From assembly GCA_002440745.1 (NCBI GenBank), contig DJVB01000036.1, positions 1-64,000 of the forward strand: a DNA stretch of 64,000 nucleotides, in the 5' to 3' direction. The stretch comes from Bacteroidales bacterium UBA6267. Lineage in GTDB: Bacteria > Bacteroidota > Bacteroidia > Bacteroidales > UBA1556. This document shows, piece after piece, positions 18,181-27,241 of the stretch. Each line of letters opens with the position of its first letter. The first letter of the stretch is position 1. Under the pieces are notes generated by a model. That model was given only the letters and a program-made list of their open reading frames with translations, did not search any database and had not been told where the DNA came from. A program made the position numbers and the translations under genes.

Positions 18181-18419
18181 TACTTTTTGATAAACTTATT
18201 CTTTATGCTTTCCCAGTCTTCATATTCATTGTGATGCTTCAAATAATGCTCATACCTATCGTTCATTTCCTGATTGATTTCCTCAGAGAAGGATTCTTCT
18301 TCTTCGATAATTTGCAAAAAATCGTATTCCTTATCCTCAGCTAATGATTTTAAATAATTCAAAAGATTCTTAGCTAAAATATTGTCGGAGTTAGTAATTT
18401 TTATTGTGTGTGCCTTCAT
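18180..18419 (-). CDS. Antitoxin partner of the RelE/ParE toxin
   Basis: This 79-residue acidic protein precedes the toxin and overlaps it by one base. The frame extends to 18500, but the ATG at 18417-18419 (Met-Lys-Ala-His-Thr) is the plausible start; the longer version adds hydrophobic residues and runs into the repeat region. An N-terminal strand and helix (HTIKITNSDNILAKNLLNYL) could be the DNA-binding and dimerisation part, followed by an acidic toxin-binding tail rich in Glu and Asp. The family is not certain; the antitoxin role is inferred from position, size and coupling. Confidence 0.75.
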   Translation of the reverse strand: MKAHTIKITNSDNILAKNLLNYLKSLAEDKEYDFLQIIEEEESFSEEINQEMNDRYEHYLKHHNEYEDWESIKNKFIKK

Positions 18420-18487
18420 ACATAATAATATTTGGTGCAAATATATAATTAGAATTGGTATAAATGAATCACTAAATAGGTTTAAGA

Positions 18488-18518
18488 AGAAAAAAGGCAA
18501 CCGTTTTGGCTGCCTTTT
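18488..18518 (-). terminator. Rho-independent terminator of mdh
   Basis: AAAAAGGCA (18491-18499) pairs with TGCCTTTT (18511-18518), with an inner CC/GG pair. On the minus strand the stem ends in a T-run. It lies about 20 bases beyond the mdh stop and is part of the duplicated 83-bp segment. Confidence 0.8.
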
Positions 18519-18572
18519 GTGGATAAGTTTAGTTGAGGATTAAATCAAATTCATTCCATCGAAAACGTCCAT
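18490..18572. repeat. Direct repeat copy R: native mdh 3' end and terminator
   Basis: This copy is attached to the intact mdh gene and includes its last ten codons, stop and terminator. It is 80/83 identical to 17761-17843. The two copies start 729 bases apart and enclose the toxin-antitoxin genes. Confidence 0.9.
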
Positions 18573-19478
18573 CACTGATTTTACAGCTTTGGAACTGGCG
18601 TTCAAGTCGGCCATTTCTTTTTCGTTGAGTTCGATATTGATGATCTCTTCGATACCTTCACGTCCGAGGCGAACAGGCGAACCGAGATATACACCGTTTT
18701 GTCCCCATTGACCATCAAGTCTGACGCAAACCGGGAAAATATGCTTTTGGTCGTTCACAATGGATTCAACCATCTGAGCAGCAGCAGCTCCCGGAGCATA
18801 CCATGCGGATGTGCCCAAAAGTTTCACGATTTCTCCGCCACCGCCTTTGGTGCGTTCGATAATGGCATTGAGCTTATCTTCTGCAATCAGATCGGTTACC
18901 GGAATACCGGAAACAGTGGTATAGCGTGGAAGTGGAACCATTGTGTCGCCGTGACCTCCCATTAGAAGGGCTTGAATATCGTTGGGCGAAACATTGAGTT
19001 CGGTAGCCAAGAAAGCGCGATAACGAGCTGTGTCAAGAATACCGGCCATACCAAAAACCTTTGAAGCAGGTTTGCCCGAAGCTTTATGAGCAGCATAAGT
19101 CATTACGTCAAGTGGATTAGAAACCACAACAATGATAGCATCAGGAGAATATTGTTGCACTTTTCCCACTACATCCATCATGATTTTTGCGTTAGTTGAA
19201 ATCAAATCGTCACGCGACATGCCGGGTTTACGAGGTAAACCTGAGGTGATTACAACCACTTCCGAACCAGCAGTTTTAGAATAATCATTCGTATAACCGG
19301 TAACTCTGGTGTCGAAATGATTGATAGCAGCGGCTTGCCAAATATCCAAAGCTTTACCTTCGGCAAATCCTTCTTTAATGTCGATGAGGACAACTTCATC
19401 TAAAAAATTCTTTTGGGCAAGAACATCTGCACAAGTAGCTCCAACGTTTCCTGCACCAACAACTGTAACTTTCTTCAT
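18540..19478 (-). CDS. mdh: Malate dehydrogenase
   Basis: Mdh interconverts malate and oxaloacetate with NAD(H). The 312-residue sequence is of the LDH-like MDH type. The Rossmann motif GAGNVGATCADVL is at residues 7-19, the Arg-containing mobile loop GLPRKPGMSRDDL lies near 80-92, VVSNPLDVMTY follows, and the catalytic His is in MGGHGDTMVP. The gene lies 78 bp downstream of gltA on the same strand, but a strong terminator sits between them, so mdh may also have its own promoter. Its last ten codons are repeated downstream of the toxin-antitoxin pair. Confidence 0.96.
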   Translation of the reverse strand: MKKVTVVGAGNVGATCADVLAQKNFLDEVVLIDIKEGFAEGKALDIWQAAAINHFDTRVTGYTNDYSKTAGSEVVVITSGLPRKPGMSRDDLISTNAKIMMDVVGKVQQYSPDAIIVVVSNPLDVMTYAAHKASGKPASKVFGMAGILDTARYRAFLATELNVSPNDIQALLMGGHGDTMVPLPRYTTVSGIPVTDLIAEDKLNAIIERTKGGGGEIVKLLGTSAWYAPGAAAAQMVESIVNDQKHIFPVCVRLDGQWGQNGVYLGSPVRLGREGIEEIINIELNEKEMADLNASSKAVKSVMDVFDGMNLI

Positions 19479-19504
19479 AGTATTGTGTTTTGTTAATGAG
19501 TTCT

Positions 19505-19543
19505 GAAAAAAAAGCCGGACGAAATTACAGAAAATCGTCCGGC
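19505..19543 (-). terminator. Rho-independent terminator of gltA
   Basis: GCCGGACGA (19514-19522) pairs perfectly with TCGTCCGGC (19535-19543) across a 12-base loop. On the minus strand it is followed by eight or more T residues (19505-19513). It begins 14 bases after the gltA stop. Confidence 0.9.
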
Positions 19544-19556
19544 AGTTTGAAATTAT

Positions 19557-20867
19557 TTACTTTTTAATGCCAACTTTTTCTTCGAGCATATCGGTAGTTA
19601 GCGACTTTGGACGCTCAAGAGCATAGCCAAGCGCGCGATCCCAGATGATGTTTGAAAGAACACCTAAACCACGACCGATTGCAAAAAGCACGGTATAGAA
19701 ATCATATTCTTTTACGCCATAAAACCACTGAACCACACCGGATTGAGCATCCACATTTGGCCATGGGTTTTTAGCTTTTCCATGAGCGAGTAAAACGTCC
19801 GGCACCACTTCATAGAGACGGCTAACCAATTGGAATAAAGGATCTTCCGGCATGTGTTTCAGACAGAAATCGCGCTGAACACTATAGCGTGGGTCGGTTT
19901 TGCGAAGCACAGCATGACCATATCCCGGAATCACTTGACCACTATTTAAAGTATCCCAAACGTATTGCTTCATCTCTTCAGCAGTAGGCACTTTACCTCC
20001 CATTTGCTCTTGCAAACCTTGCAACCAACGCAATACTTCTTGGTTTGCCAATCCGTGTAATGGTCCGGCAAGTCCGTTAATCATAGCCGAAGTAGCATAG
20101 TAAACATCGCTTAAAGCAGAAGCAACAAGGTGGCCGGTATGAGCAGAAACGTTACCAGATTCGTGGTCGGCGTGGATTATGAAATACATGCGTGAAACAT
20201 CATCATAAGGTTTTTCCTGACCCATCATGTAAGCAAAATTAGCTCCGAGGTCCATGCCGGGTTTTGGATAACGATGACCATGTTCGGGTTTGTAGAGTTT
20301 ATTATAAATATAAGCTCCAATCAAAGGAAGTTTTGCCATCAAATTGGTAGCATCTTCATAAGTGGAATCCCAATAATCCATTTTGCTGATACCTTGTTGG
20401 TAGCGGATATTGAAAACTGATTCTCTTTCCAAAGCCATAACAGCAGCCGAAAGAATAGCCATAGGATGGCTTTCGCTTGGGAAAGCGTCGATTACATCCC
20501 AAACATAATGAGGAATGGTGCGGCGGTTGTTGAAATCGTTAATTACTTCTTCTACTTGTTCTTGAGAAGGTATTTCGCCGGTGAGCAGCAAATACCATAA
20601 TCCCTCAACATAAGGCATTTCGGAGTCGGCAGCTTTGGGGAGCTTCTCAAACACTTCGGGAAGAGTGTAGCCGCGATAGCGAATACCTTCCATTGGGTCA
20701 AGATAAGAAATATCGGTGACAAGGCTCTTAATGCCTCTCATTCCTCCAATGATTTGTGAAACGGTAACCTGGTCGATGACGTGGTCGCCATATTCCTTCA
20801 TTAGTTTGGCTGTCCGTGGACGATGCGCTTCGATTTTTTCGTAAAGCGTCTTTTTTAATGTTGTCAT
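19557..20867 (-). CDS. gltA: Citrate synthase, eukaryotic (mitochondrial) type
   Basis: Citrate synthase condenses oxaloacetate and acetyl-CoA. The 436-residue protein looks closer to mitochondrial citrate synthase than to the usual bacterial hexameric type. Shared landmarks are GGMRGIKSLV near residue 40, DPMEGIRYRGY, the NVSAHTGHLV segment, NGLAGPLHGLANQEVLRWL with the first catalytic His, GYGHAVLRKTDPRY with the second His, and AKNPWPNVDAQSGV with the catalytic Asp. All three catalytic residues are present. It precedes mdh, giving two consecutive TCA-cycle enzymes. The type assignment is from remembered mitochondrial sequence, not a search. Confidence 0.94.
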   Translation of the reverse strand: MTTLKKTLYEKIEAHRPRTAKLMKEYGDHVIDQVTVSQIIGGMRGIKSLVTDISYLDPMEGIRYRGYTLPEVFEKLPKAADSEMPYVEGLWYLLLTGEIPSQEQVEEVINDFNNRRTIPHYVWDVIDAFPSESHPMAILSAAVMALERESVFNIRYQQGISKMDYWDSTYEDATNLMAKLPLIGAYIYNKLYKPEHGHRYPKPGMDLGANFAYMMGQEKPYDDVSRMYFIIHADHESGNVSAHTGHLVASALSDVYYATSAMINGLAGPLHGLANQEVLRWLQGLQEQMGGKVPTAEEMKQYVWDTLNSGQVIPGYGHAVLRKTDPRYSVQRDFCLKHMPEDPLFQLVSRLYEVVPDVLLAHGKAKNPWPNVDAQSGVVQWFYGVKEYDFYTVLFAIGRGLGVLSNIIWDRALGYALERPKSLTTDMLEEKVGIKK

Positions 20868-21112
20868 AAGCTCTTGATTTGTAAGATTAAACTTCTATGA
20901 ATGTTGTTGTTTAAATGATATTGTTTGTGTTTGAAAACAGCAGTAAAAGACTGCCTTAAACAGGGGGTCTAAATTAGTAAAAAGCTTATAAATTCAGATA
21001 TATAATTATCTAATTATATTAAAAAAAATTTGATAAATATTGGTTTCTAAATGAGATTGAGTCAGATAGTTTTATGACAATACTTTTTAAATAGCCATAA
21101 AAAACATCTCAT

Positions 21113-24100
21113 TTACAGATATTTATTTATGGTATCAATGAGTTCCTGTCGGTTTAATGGTTTGGTCAGATAATGATTGCACCCAGCCTCCATTGCCTTC
21201 TCTCGCTCACCCGAAAAAGCATGTGCCGTTTGCGCAATGATAGGTAAATGCTTATTGGTTTTCCTGATTTTTATAGTCGCTTGCAAACCATTCATCTCTG
21301 GCATTTTTATATCCATCAAAATAAGCTTAGTATCCGGATTTTCTTTTAACGCATTAAGAGTTTCAATGCCATTTTTACAAAAAAGGATTTCTAATGGCAT
21401 GTTTTTAAGCATTTTCTGCAAAACCATAATGTTAATCTCATCATCTTCGGCAATGATGATTTTATGAAGTCTATCAGAAGAAATCATAGTATTACTCTGT
21501 TCTTCGAAGATGGGCTGACTTACTAATTCCTTTTTCAATGGAATCGTAAACCAAAACATGGTTCCTTCACCTTTCTGACTTTCCATCTTGATAGTGCCGC
21601 CCATTTTTTCCACATAAGCCTTCGAAATTGTCAGTCCTAAACCAGAGCCTTCATAAGGACGGGAAGTATTGATGTCGGCCTGAACAAATCGGTCAAATAT
21701 TTGGCTTTGTTTTTCCATCGGAATTCCAATGCCTGTATCTTTTACATAAAAGACTATATTATTGTTTTCTATGTAATTACCAAACTCAATATAGCCTTTA
21801 TGTGTAAATTTGATGGCGTTGTTCAATAAATTTGTTAAAACCCCTTCAATTTTAAACTTGTCGCTAATCATGTAAGCATCTTCTCTAATAACTTCTTGAT
21901 TACAAAAAAGTTCAAGATTTTTTTCTTGGGCAATGGGTTTAAAGAAATTAAGATGATAACTCATGATTTCTTCCACGTTGAATTGGCTTTCGTTAATCTC
22001 CAACAGCCCCGATTCAATCTTAGAAACCTCAATGATGTCGTTAATGGTATTGAGCAAACGTTGCCCGCTTTTGTTAACCAAATCAATAAACATTTGCATT
22101 TCGGTTTTACCCAACTCAGGCTCGTTCATTAAATTCAAAAAACCAATGATACCATTCATGGGAGTGCGAATTTCATGCGACATATTCATCAAGAATGCAG
22201 TTTTCAGGCGGTCGCTCTCCTCAGCTTTCTCTTTAGCTGCGCGCAAAGCTTCCTGCGATTTCCACAAATCGGTTAGGTCTTGAAGATTTGCCCAAACACC
22301 CAATAACTTTTCATTATGAATCACTGGTATAAGGTGATACTTAACGTAAAATGTTCTTCCCCAATGACTAGCATAAATCAAATCACCTGTGATTATCTGC
22401 CTTTCATCCATACATTTTCTAACACTGGCTGAGAAACCAGTATTAACTAAGTTTGGGTAAGTGAGTAAGTTGATTTGTAAGGATTGTTCTAACCCCGGAC
22501 TTCCTACCATATCTAATACCGCCTGATTTGCTTCTAAAATTTGCCCTTCAGTATTACAAAATAAAATACCGGTAAGGGTATTTTCGAACATACTCCGAAC
22601 TTTCAACTCGTTTTGCTCGGCAATTTCTTTAGCTCGCACCAATTCTTTTTCAAATTCAACGCGGTAGGTTACATCATCATCTGAGCCGCGATAACCAACA
22701 ATTTTTCCGGAACTGTCATTTATTGGAAGCCCATTAGTAATCACCCAACGCATCTGACCATTAGGCTGTTGCACCGGATTCAAGTAATTTCTTATATGCC
22801 CTTCTCGTTCAAGTAGAGCCATAGTTTCTTCAACAAATTTCTGTCGGTTTTCTTTTGGATGAAGGTCGAAATAACGCATCTTTCCAACCAAATCTTCCGG
22901 TTTGCGACCAAACACAATTTCAGAAACGGGACTTACATAAGTGTAAACTCCATTAACATCCACTTCCCATATTACTGTTTGGCTTAAGTCAGCAATTTGT
23001 CGAAACCGTTCTTCGCTCTCTTTAAGTGCCTCGGCAGTCCTTATTCTTTCCGTAATATCCACATTGCTTCCGCGAATGCCAAGGTAATTATTATCCTTAT
23101 CGTAAACCGGCTGACACGAATGCTCGATGTGTTTTTCTAGGCCAAAAGCATCAATGATTCTAAAAATATGAATGCCCGAGCCAGCGTTTTCCTGGTAGTT
23201 AAGATGATGGTTTTTATATCGTTGAAAATCTTCAGGATGAAGCATTTTATAAAAAAGCTCCTTATCACCAAGTAATTGTTCGCAACTATAACCGGTAATT
23301 TTCACGCAGGAAGGCGAGTGATAAATGAACTCACCATCAGGATCTTCCCAAAACTCCCAATTGTAAGTGTTATCAGCCACAATTCGATATTTCTCTTCAG
23401 ACTTTTGGATGGCCTCAAGCATGGCTTTCTTTTCAGAAATATCTCGCAAAATACCCACCGCATTCCAATGATTATCCAATTGAAAAGCAGTCATTGAAAG
23501 CTCGACTGCGATTTCTTTGCCATCTTTCCGCACAGCCTGTAGCTCAACGGTTTTATTCACCGCATTGCCTTCTCCGGTTTTTATAAAATGCTTGAAAGCC
23601 GTTTCAAACCTTTGGTGATATCGTTCAGGTGCAAGAAGTTGATGCAAGTCTTGGCCAATCATTTCATCGATAGAATAACCCATAATTTTCCCAACGGCGG
23701 CATTAGCAAAGTCTATAATTCCGTGGTCGTTCATCATCAAAATGCCGTCTTGAGCCGATTGAGTTATAGCTTCTAATTTTCGGTCTTTTTCTTTTGCAAT
23801 GCGCCGCATCCGTTTCTCACGGGTAATGTCGATGGCTATTCCGTTGTATTCTACCTCATTAGCACTATTAATAAAAGGTTTTGTGGAACTCCTTATCCAA
23901 ACTTCATTGCCATTTACCGACCTGATTCTATACTCCGATGGATATTCTTTTCCCACTTTTAAATCGGAAAAATATCCCACTACCAACTCCAAATCATCTT
24001 GATGAATAAAGCTCTCGAAGTGCTTCCCAATATAATCTTCAGCCGGAATTCCACTTAAGGAAGTCACAACCGTACTCATAAATTTGATAATGCCATTTTG

Positions 24101-25243
24101 GTCTAAGGTAAATAGCACATCATTAATGTTTTCAACTAATTTCTTATATTGTTGACGGCTTTCCTTGAGTAAAGTTTCGGTGTTTTTTTGCTTTGCGATA
24201 TTAACTCCAATAGTGAAATTGTACTTTTGATTGTGAATCGTAATGATTTCGGCAAAAAGCAGAAGAGGTATAGGTCTCCCACTTTTGGAATAGGCTATTA
24301 CTTCTTCATTTCGGATAAAACCATCCTGAAGAAATTTTTGCTTAATGGTTGTTATATTTTCTTTGTCGAGCTGAAGAACATCCTCTGCCCTTTTTCCAAT
24401 CACCTCTTCAGGAGTAAATTCCAAAATATCATAAAATGCCTGATTAACTTCAACATATTCACCATCTTCCAACTTACTAAGGCCGATGATGTTGGGATTA
24501 TTATTGGTGAGTCGGGCAAATTTTTCCTCCGAAAGTTTAACTTTAGTCAAATCTTTACTTATGCCAAAAACTACCTTTTGTCCGTTCCAATTCCCAATTT
24601 GCACTTGAGTTTCCACCCAAATTTCATTTCCTTCCTTGGTCAGTAAAGGTAGTTCACAACTATTTCTGATGCCGGCAATCATGTCGGCCATAATTTTCTT
24701 AGCCTCATCACGCTTTTCCGGAGCATGAAGGATAATAGCTGACTGACCTACAATTTCATCGCTTGAATAACCGGTAAGTTTTTCAAGCATATTATTCACT
24801 TTCAGCACCTTGCCTTCCATATCCAATATCCAGTTGATATTGAGATCCGATTGAAAAAAGCCCTCATAGCAATCAACTGTTTCTGAAAGTTGCCTTATGA
24901 AAATGCTTAGGTATCTCTGGTTGTCAATGCGCAAAAAGTCTATCTCAAATATGCACGCATTTATTGCAATTGTCGTTTTTTTGGGTTTTCCGTTAACGAA
25001 ATCTTTCAGGGCTTCATGCCATGTTGAAAAATCATATTCAGTTTTAGAGTTAAAAACAGCAATGGGTTTTCCAATGAAATTTTCCGTCTTAAAACTTGTG
25101 AGGTTTTCCCATTTTTGGTTGATATACTCAAAAATATAAACACCTTGATTGGAATCAGAATTACTCTCCACTCTATGGATAACAACTCCAAGACTTTCAC
25201 TCTTTATCAATTCTTCAATTATCGATTTACTTGTAGCATCCAT
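21113..25243 (-). CDS. Multi-PAS hybrid sensor histidine kinase with receiver domain
   Basis: This 1376-residue protein has about eight consecutive PAS/PAC units from residue 1 to about 1000, recognised by repeated GY(S)xDEIVG-type segments and PAC strands. Next is a HisKA domain with phospho-acceptor His1023 in NMSHEIRTPMN, then HATPase with N box LLNNAIKF and G boxes DTGIGIP and GSGLGLTIS. A C-terminal receiver domain (about 1261-1376) has Asp1311 and TAHA/KPL motifs. There is no transmembrane segment or signal peptide, so it should be a cytoplasmic sensor of small molecules, redox or light. No DNA-binding output is fused and no response regulator gene is adjacent, so the partner is unknown. 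Confidence 0.93.
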   Translation of the reverse strand: MDATSKSIIEELIKSESLGVVIHRVESNSDSNQGVYIFEYINQKWENLTSFKTENFIGKPIAVFNSKTEYDFSTWHEALKDFVNGKPKKTTIAINACIFEIDFLRIDNQRYLSIFIRQLSETVDCYEGFFQSDLNINWILDMEGKVLKVNNMLEKLTGYSSDEIVGQSAIILHAPEKRDEAKKIMADMIAGIRNSCELPLLTKEGNEIWVETQVQIGNWNGQKVVFGISKDLTKVKLSEEKFARLTNNNPNIIGLSKLEDGEYVEVNQAFYDILEFTPEEVIGKRAEDVLQLDKENITTIKQKFLQDGFIRNEEVIAYSKSGRPIPLLLFAEIITIHNQKYNFTIGVNIAKQKNTETLLKESRQQYKKLVENINDVLFTLDQNGIIKFMSTVVTSLSGIPAEDYIGKHFESFIHQDDLELVVGYFSDLKVGKEYPSEYRIRSVNGNEVWIRSSTKPFINSANEVEYNGIAIDITREKRMRRIAKEKDRKLEAITQSAQDGILMMNDHGIIDFANAAVGKIMGYSIDEMIGQDLHQLLAPERYHQRFETAFKHFIKTGEGNAVNKTVELQAVRKDGKEIAVELSMTAFQLDNHWNAVGILRDISEKKAMLEAIQKSEEKYRIVADNTYNWEFWEDPDGEFIYHSPSCVKITGYSCEQLLGDKELFYKMLHPEDFQRYKNHHLNYQENAGSGIHIFRIIDAFGLEKHIEHSCQPVYDKDNNYLGIRGSNVDITERIRTAEALKESEERFRQIADLSQTVIWEVDVNGVYTYVSPVSEIVFGRKPEDLVGKMRYFDLHPKENRQKFVEETMALLEREGHIRNYLNPVQQPNGQMRWVITNGLPINDSSGKIVGYRGSDDDVTYRVEFEKELVRAKEIAEQNELKVRSMFENTLTGILFCNTEGQILEANQAVLDMVGSPGLEQSLQINLLTYPNLVNTGFSASVRKCMDERQIITGDLIYASHWGRTFYVKYHLIPVIHNEKLLGVWANLQDLTDLWKSQEALRAAKEKAEESDRLKTAFLMNMSHEIRTPMNGIIGFLNLMNEPELGKTEMQMFIDLVNKSGQRLLNTINDIIEVSKIESGLLEINESQFNVEEIMSYHLNFFKPIAQEKNLELFCNQEVIREDAYMISDKFKIEGVLTNLLNNAIKFTHKGYIEFGNYIENNNIVFYVKDTGIGIPMEKQSQIFDRFVQADINTSRPYEGSGLGLTISKAYVEKMGGTIKMESQKGEGTMFWFTIPLKKELVSQPIFEEQSNTMISSDRLHKIIIAEDDEINIMVLQKMLKNMPLEILFCKNGIETLNALKENPDTKLILMDIKMPEMNGLQATIKIRKTNKHLPIIAQTAHAFSGEREKAMEAGCNHYLTKPLNRQELIDTINKYL

Positions 25244-25700
25244 TGTAATTCAACTATAAATATCAATTAAGTAGCCTTTAAAACTATTTTTACATTGAAA
25301 TCACAACCTAATTTCCTGATTCCAAAATAATCCATGTAGTTTGTAAAATCGCCAAAGATAAGAAATGTAATCCCTCTAAATCAATATAAGAATTGAGATT
25401 TTGGTATTTCTGAGATTTATTTTTAAAACAGCTATTTAAACTATTTAAAAAACTTTCCATTGACGAATTGAAGTTGATACTTCTTCATCGTACATATATC
25501 GGATACTCCAAAAAAAGCCTTTTCTAAAATTGAGAAACCCCATTATTTTCTTTAGTTGAAATATAAATCTATTTTTATAAACAGATTGAACGTTATAAGC
25601 ATCTTTTTTATTAACATTGCACATCCATTGATAACTACTATAGCAGGATGGTAATTAATTTATTATCAATAATTTAACATATTTTTATTAAAGAAATTTC
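25244..25700. other. Intergenic region between divergent hybrid kinase and purH
   Basis: These 457 AT-rich bases hold the start regions of both flanking genes. I find no credible open frame, tRNA or strong hairpin, and no clear TAnnTTTG/TTTG pair. An upstream leader for purH is possible but I could not recognise a purine riboswitch core. Confidence 0.45.
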
Positions 25701-27218
25701 ATGAAGAAAATCAAGAAAGCTCTCATTTCAGTTTACCATAAAGAAGGACTAAAAGAAATTTTGCGAAAACTTGAAGCAAGCGGTGTTGAACTATATTCTA
25801 CCGGAGGCACATGGCGATATTTATTCAATATGGGCATCGAGGCCAAGAAAGTAGAAGACATAACCGGCTATCCAAGCATACTTGGTGGACGTGTTAAAAC
25901 GCTGCATCCCAAAGTATTCGGTGGCATTCTTGCTCGCTTAGACCAACCTGAAGACATCGAACAACTGAACGAATACGATATTCCTTCCTTCGACTTAGTC
26001 ATCGTTGACCTTTACCCTTTTGAAGATACCGTGGCCAATACAAAAGATGAATCTGAGATTATCGAAAAAATCGACATTGGAGGAATTTCCCTAATTCGAG
26101 CCGCTGCCAAAAATTTCAACGAGGTTATGGTTGTTTCATCACAAGAATACTACAAAGATTTTCTCACTATTATTGAAACTAATGATTGCCATACTTCCCT
26201 CGACCAAAGAAAAGAATATGCTCTAAAGGCCTTTAAAACGAGCTCCCATTACGATTCAGCTATTTTTCAGTATTTCTGTAGAGGAAATGAATTAGAAGCA
26301 TTGAGCATCAGCGAAATAGAAGCCCGTCCGCTTCGTTACGGTGAAAACCCGCATCAATCAGCCATTTTCTATGGATCATTGGAAGATATGATTGTGAAAT
26401 TGAGTGGTAAAGACTTGTCGTACAATAATATACTCGATATCGATGCAGCCATTCGCCTGATTGCCGACTTCGACGAAACCACTGTTGCTATACTTAAACA
26501 TAATAACGCTTGCGGAATTGCAAGCCGCCCAATTCTTCTCGAAGCCTGGCAATTAGCTTTAGCCGGCGACCCTGTTTCAGCTTTTGGAGGCATAATCATC
26601 AGTAATGCTGCTATCGATTACCAAACCGCTCAGGAAATCAATAATCTATTTTACGAAGTATTGATTGCACCTGATTTTAGTTATGAGGCTTTCGAGTTGC
26701 TCAAGAAAAAACCGGGAAGAATTATCTTGAAATTAAAGAGCACCCAATTTCCGGAAAAAACCTTACGTTCAGCACTTTCAGGCTATCTCTATCAAGATAC
26801 CGACCGCAAAGTAGAATCGGTTGAAGATATGCAGGTGGTAAGCGATTTCAGCCCTACTGAAGCCGAATTGGACGACCTCGTGTTTGCCAATAAGGTAGTG
26901 AAACATACCAAATCCAACGCAATGGTGATAGTAAAAGATAAAGTGTTGGTAGCAAGCGGATTAGGAGAAACTTCCAGAGTTGATGCCTTTAAACAAGCCT
27001 TAGAGAAAGCACGTGGATTTGAAAAGGAAGTTGCAGGTGCAGTTTTAGCAAGTGATGCTTTCTTCCCTTTCGCCGACAATGTAGAAATAGCTTATAATGC
27101 CGGAATAAAGGTCGTTGTGCAGCCGGGAGGCTCCAAACGCGACCAAGACTCTATAGATTTTTGCAATCAACATGGTATGGCTCTTTGCTTTACCGGAATT
27201 CGACATTTCAAACATTAA
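25701..27218 (+). CDS. purH: Bifunctional AICAR transformylase / IMP cyclohydrolase
   Basis: PurH carries out the last two steps of IMP synthesis. The 505-residue protein has the N-terminal cyclohydrolase domain (about 1-200, with STGGTWRYL and GRVKTLHPKVFGGIL) and the C-terminal transformylase domain (RPLRYGENPHQSA, KHNNACGIAS, QPGGSKRDQDSIDFCNQHGMALCFTGIRHFKH). Length is normal. It lies 23 bp ahead of mreB, the usual gene order in Bacteroidota, and probably shares its transcript. Confidence 0.96.
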   Translation: MKKIKKALISVYHKEGLKEILRKLEASGVELYSTGGTWRYLFNMGIEAKKVEDITGYPSILGGRVKTLHPKVFGGILARLDQPEDIEQLNEYDIPSFDLVIVDLYPFEDTVANTKDESEIIEKIDIGGISLIRAAAKNFNEVMVVSSQEYYKDFLTIIETNDCHTSLDQRKEYALKAFKTSSHYDSAIFQYFCRGNELEALSISEIEARPLRYGENPHQSAIFYGSLEDMIVKLSGKDLSYNNILDIDAAIRLIADFDETTVAILKHNNACGIASRPILLEAWQLALAGDPVSAFGGIIISNAAIDYQTAQEINNLFYEVLIAPDFSYEAFELLKKKPGRIILKLKSTQFPEKTLRSALSGYLYQDTDRKVESVEDMQVVSDFSPTEAELDDLVFANKVVKHTKSNAMVIVKDKVLVASGLGETSRVDAFKQALEKARGFEKEVAGAVLASDAFFPFADNVEIAYNAGIKVVVQPGGSKRDQDSIDFCNQHGMALCFTGIRHFKH

Positions 27219-27241
27219 TCCGAATTAAATCAATCAAAAAT

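Noticed and set aside
24188..24646. 152-residue plus-strand frame
   Set aside because: Antisense to the multi-PAS kinase and without family features.
25244..25700. Purine riboswitch upstream of purH
   Set aside because: I could not find the conserved junction bases or the paired loops of a purine or related aptamer in this AT-rich region.
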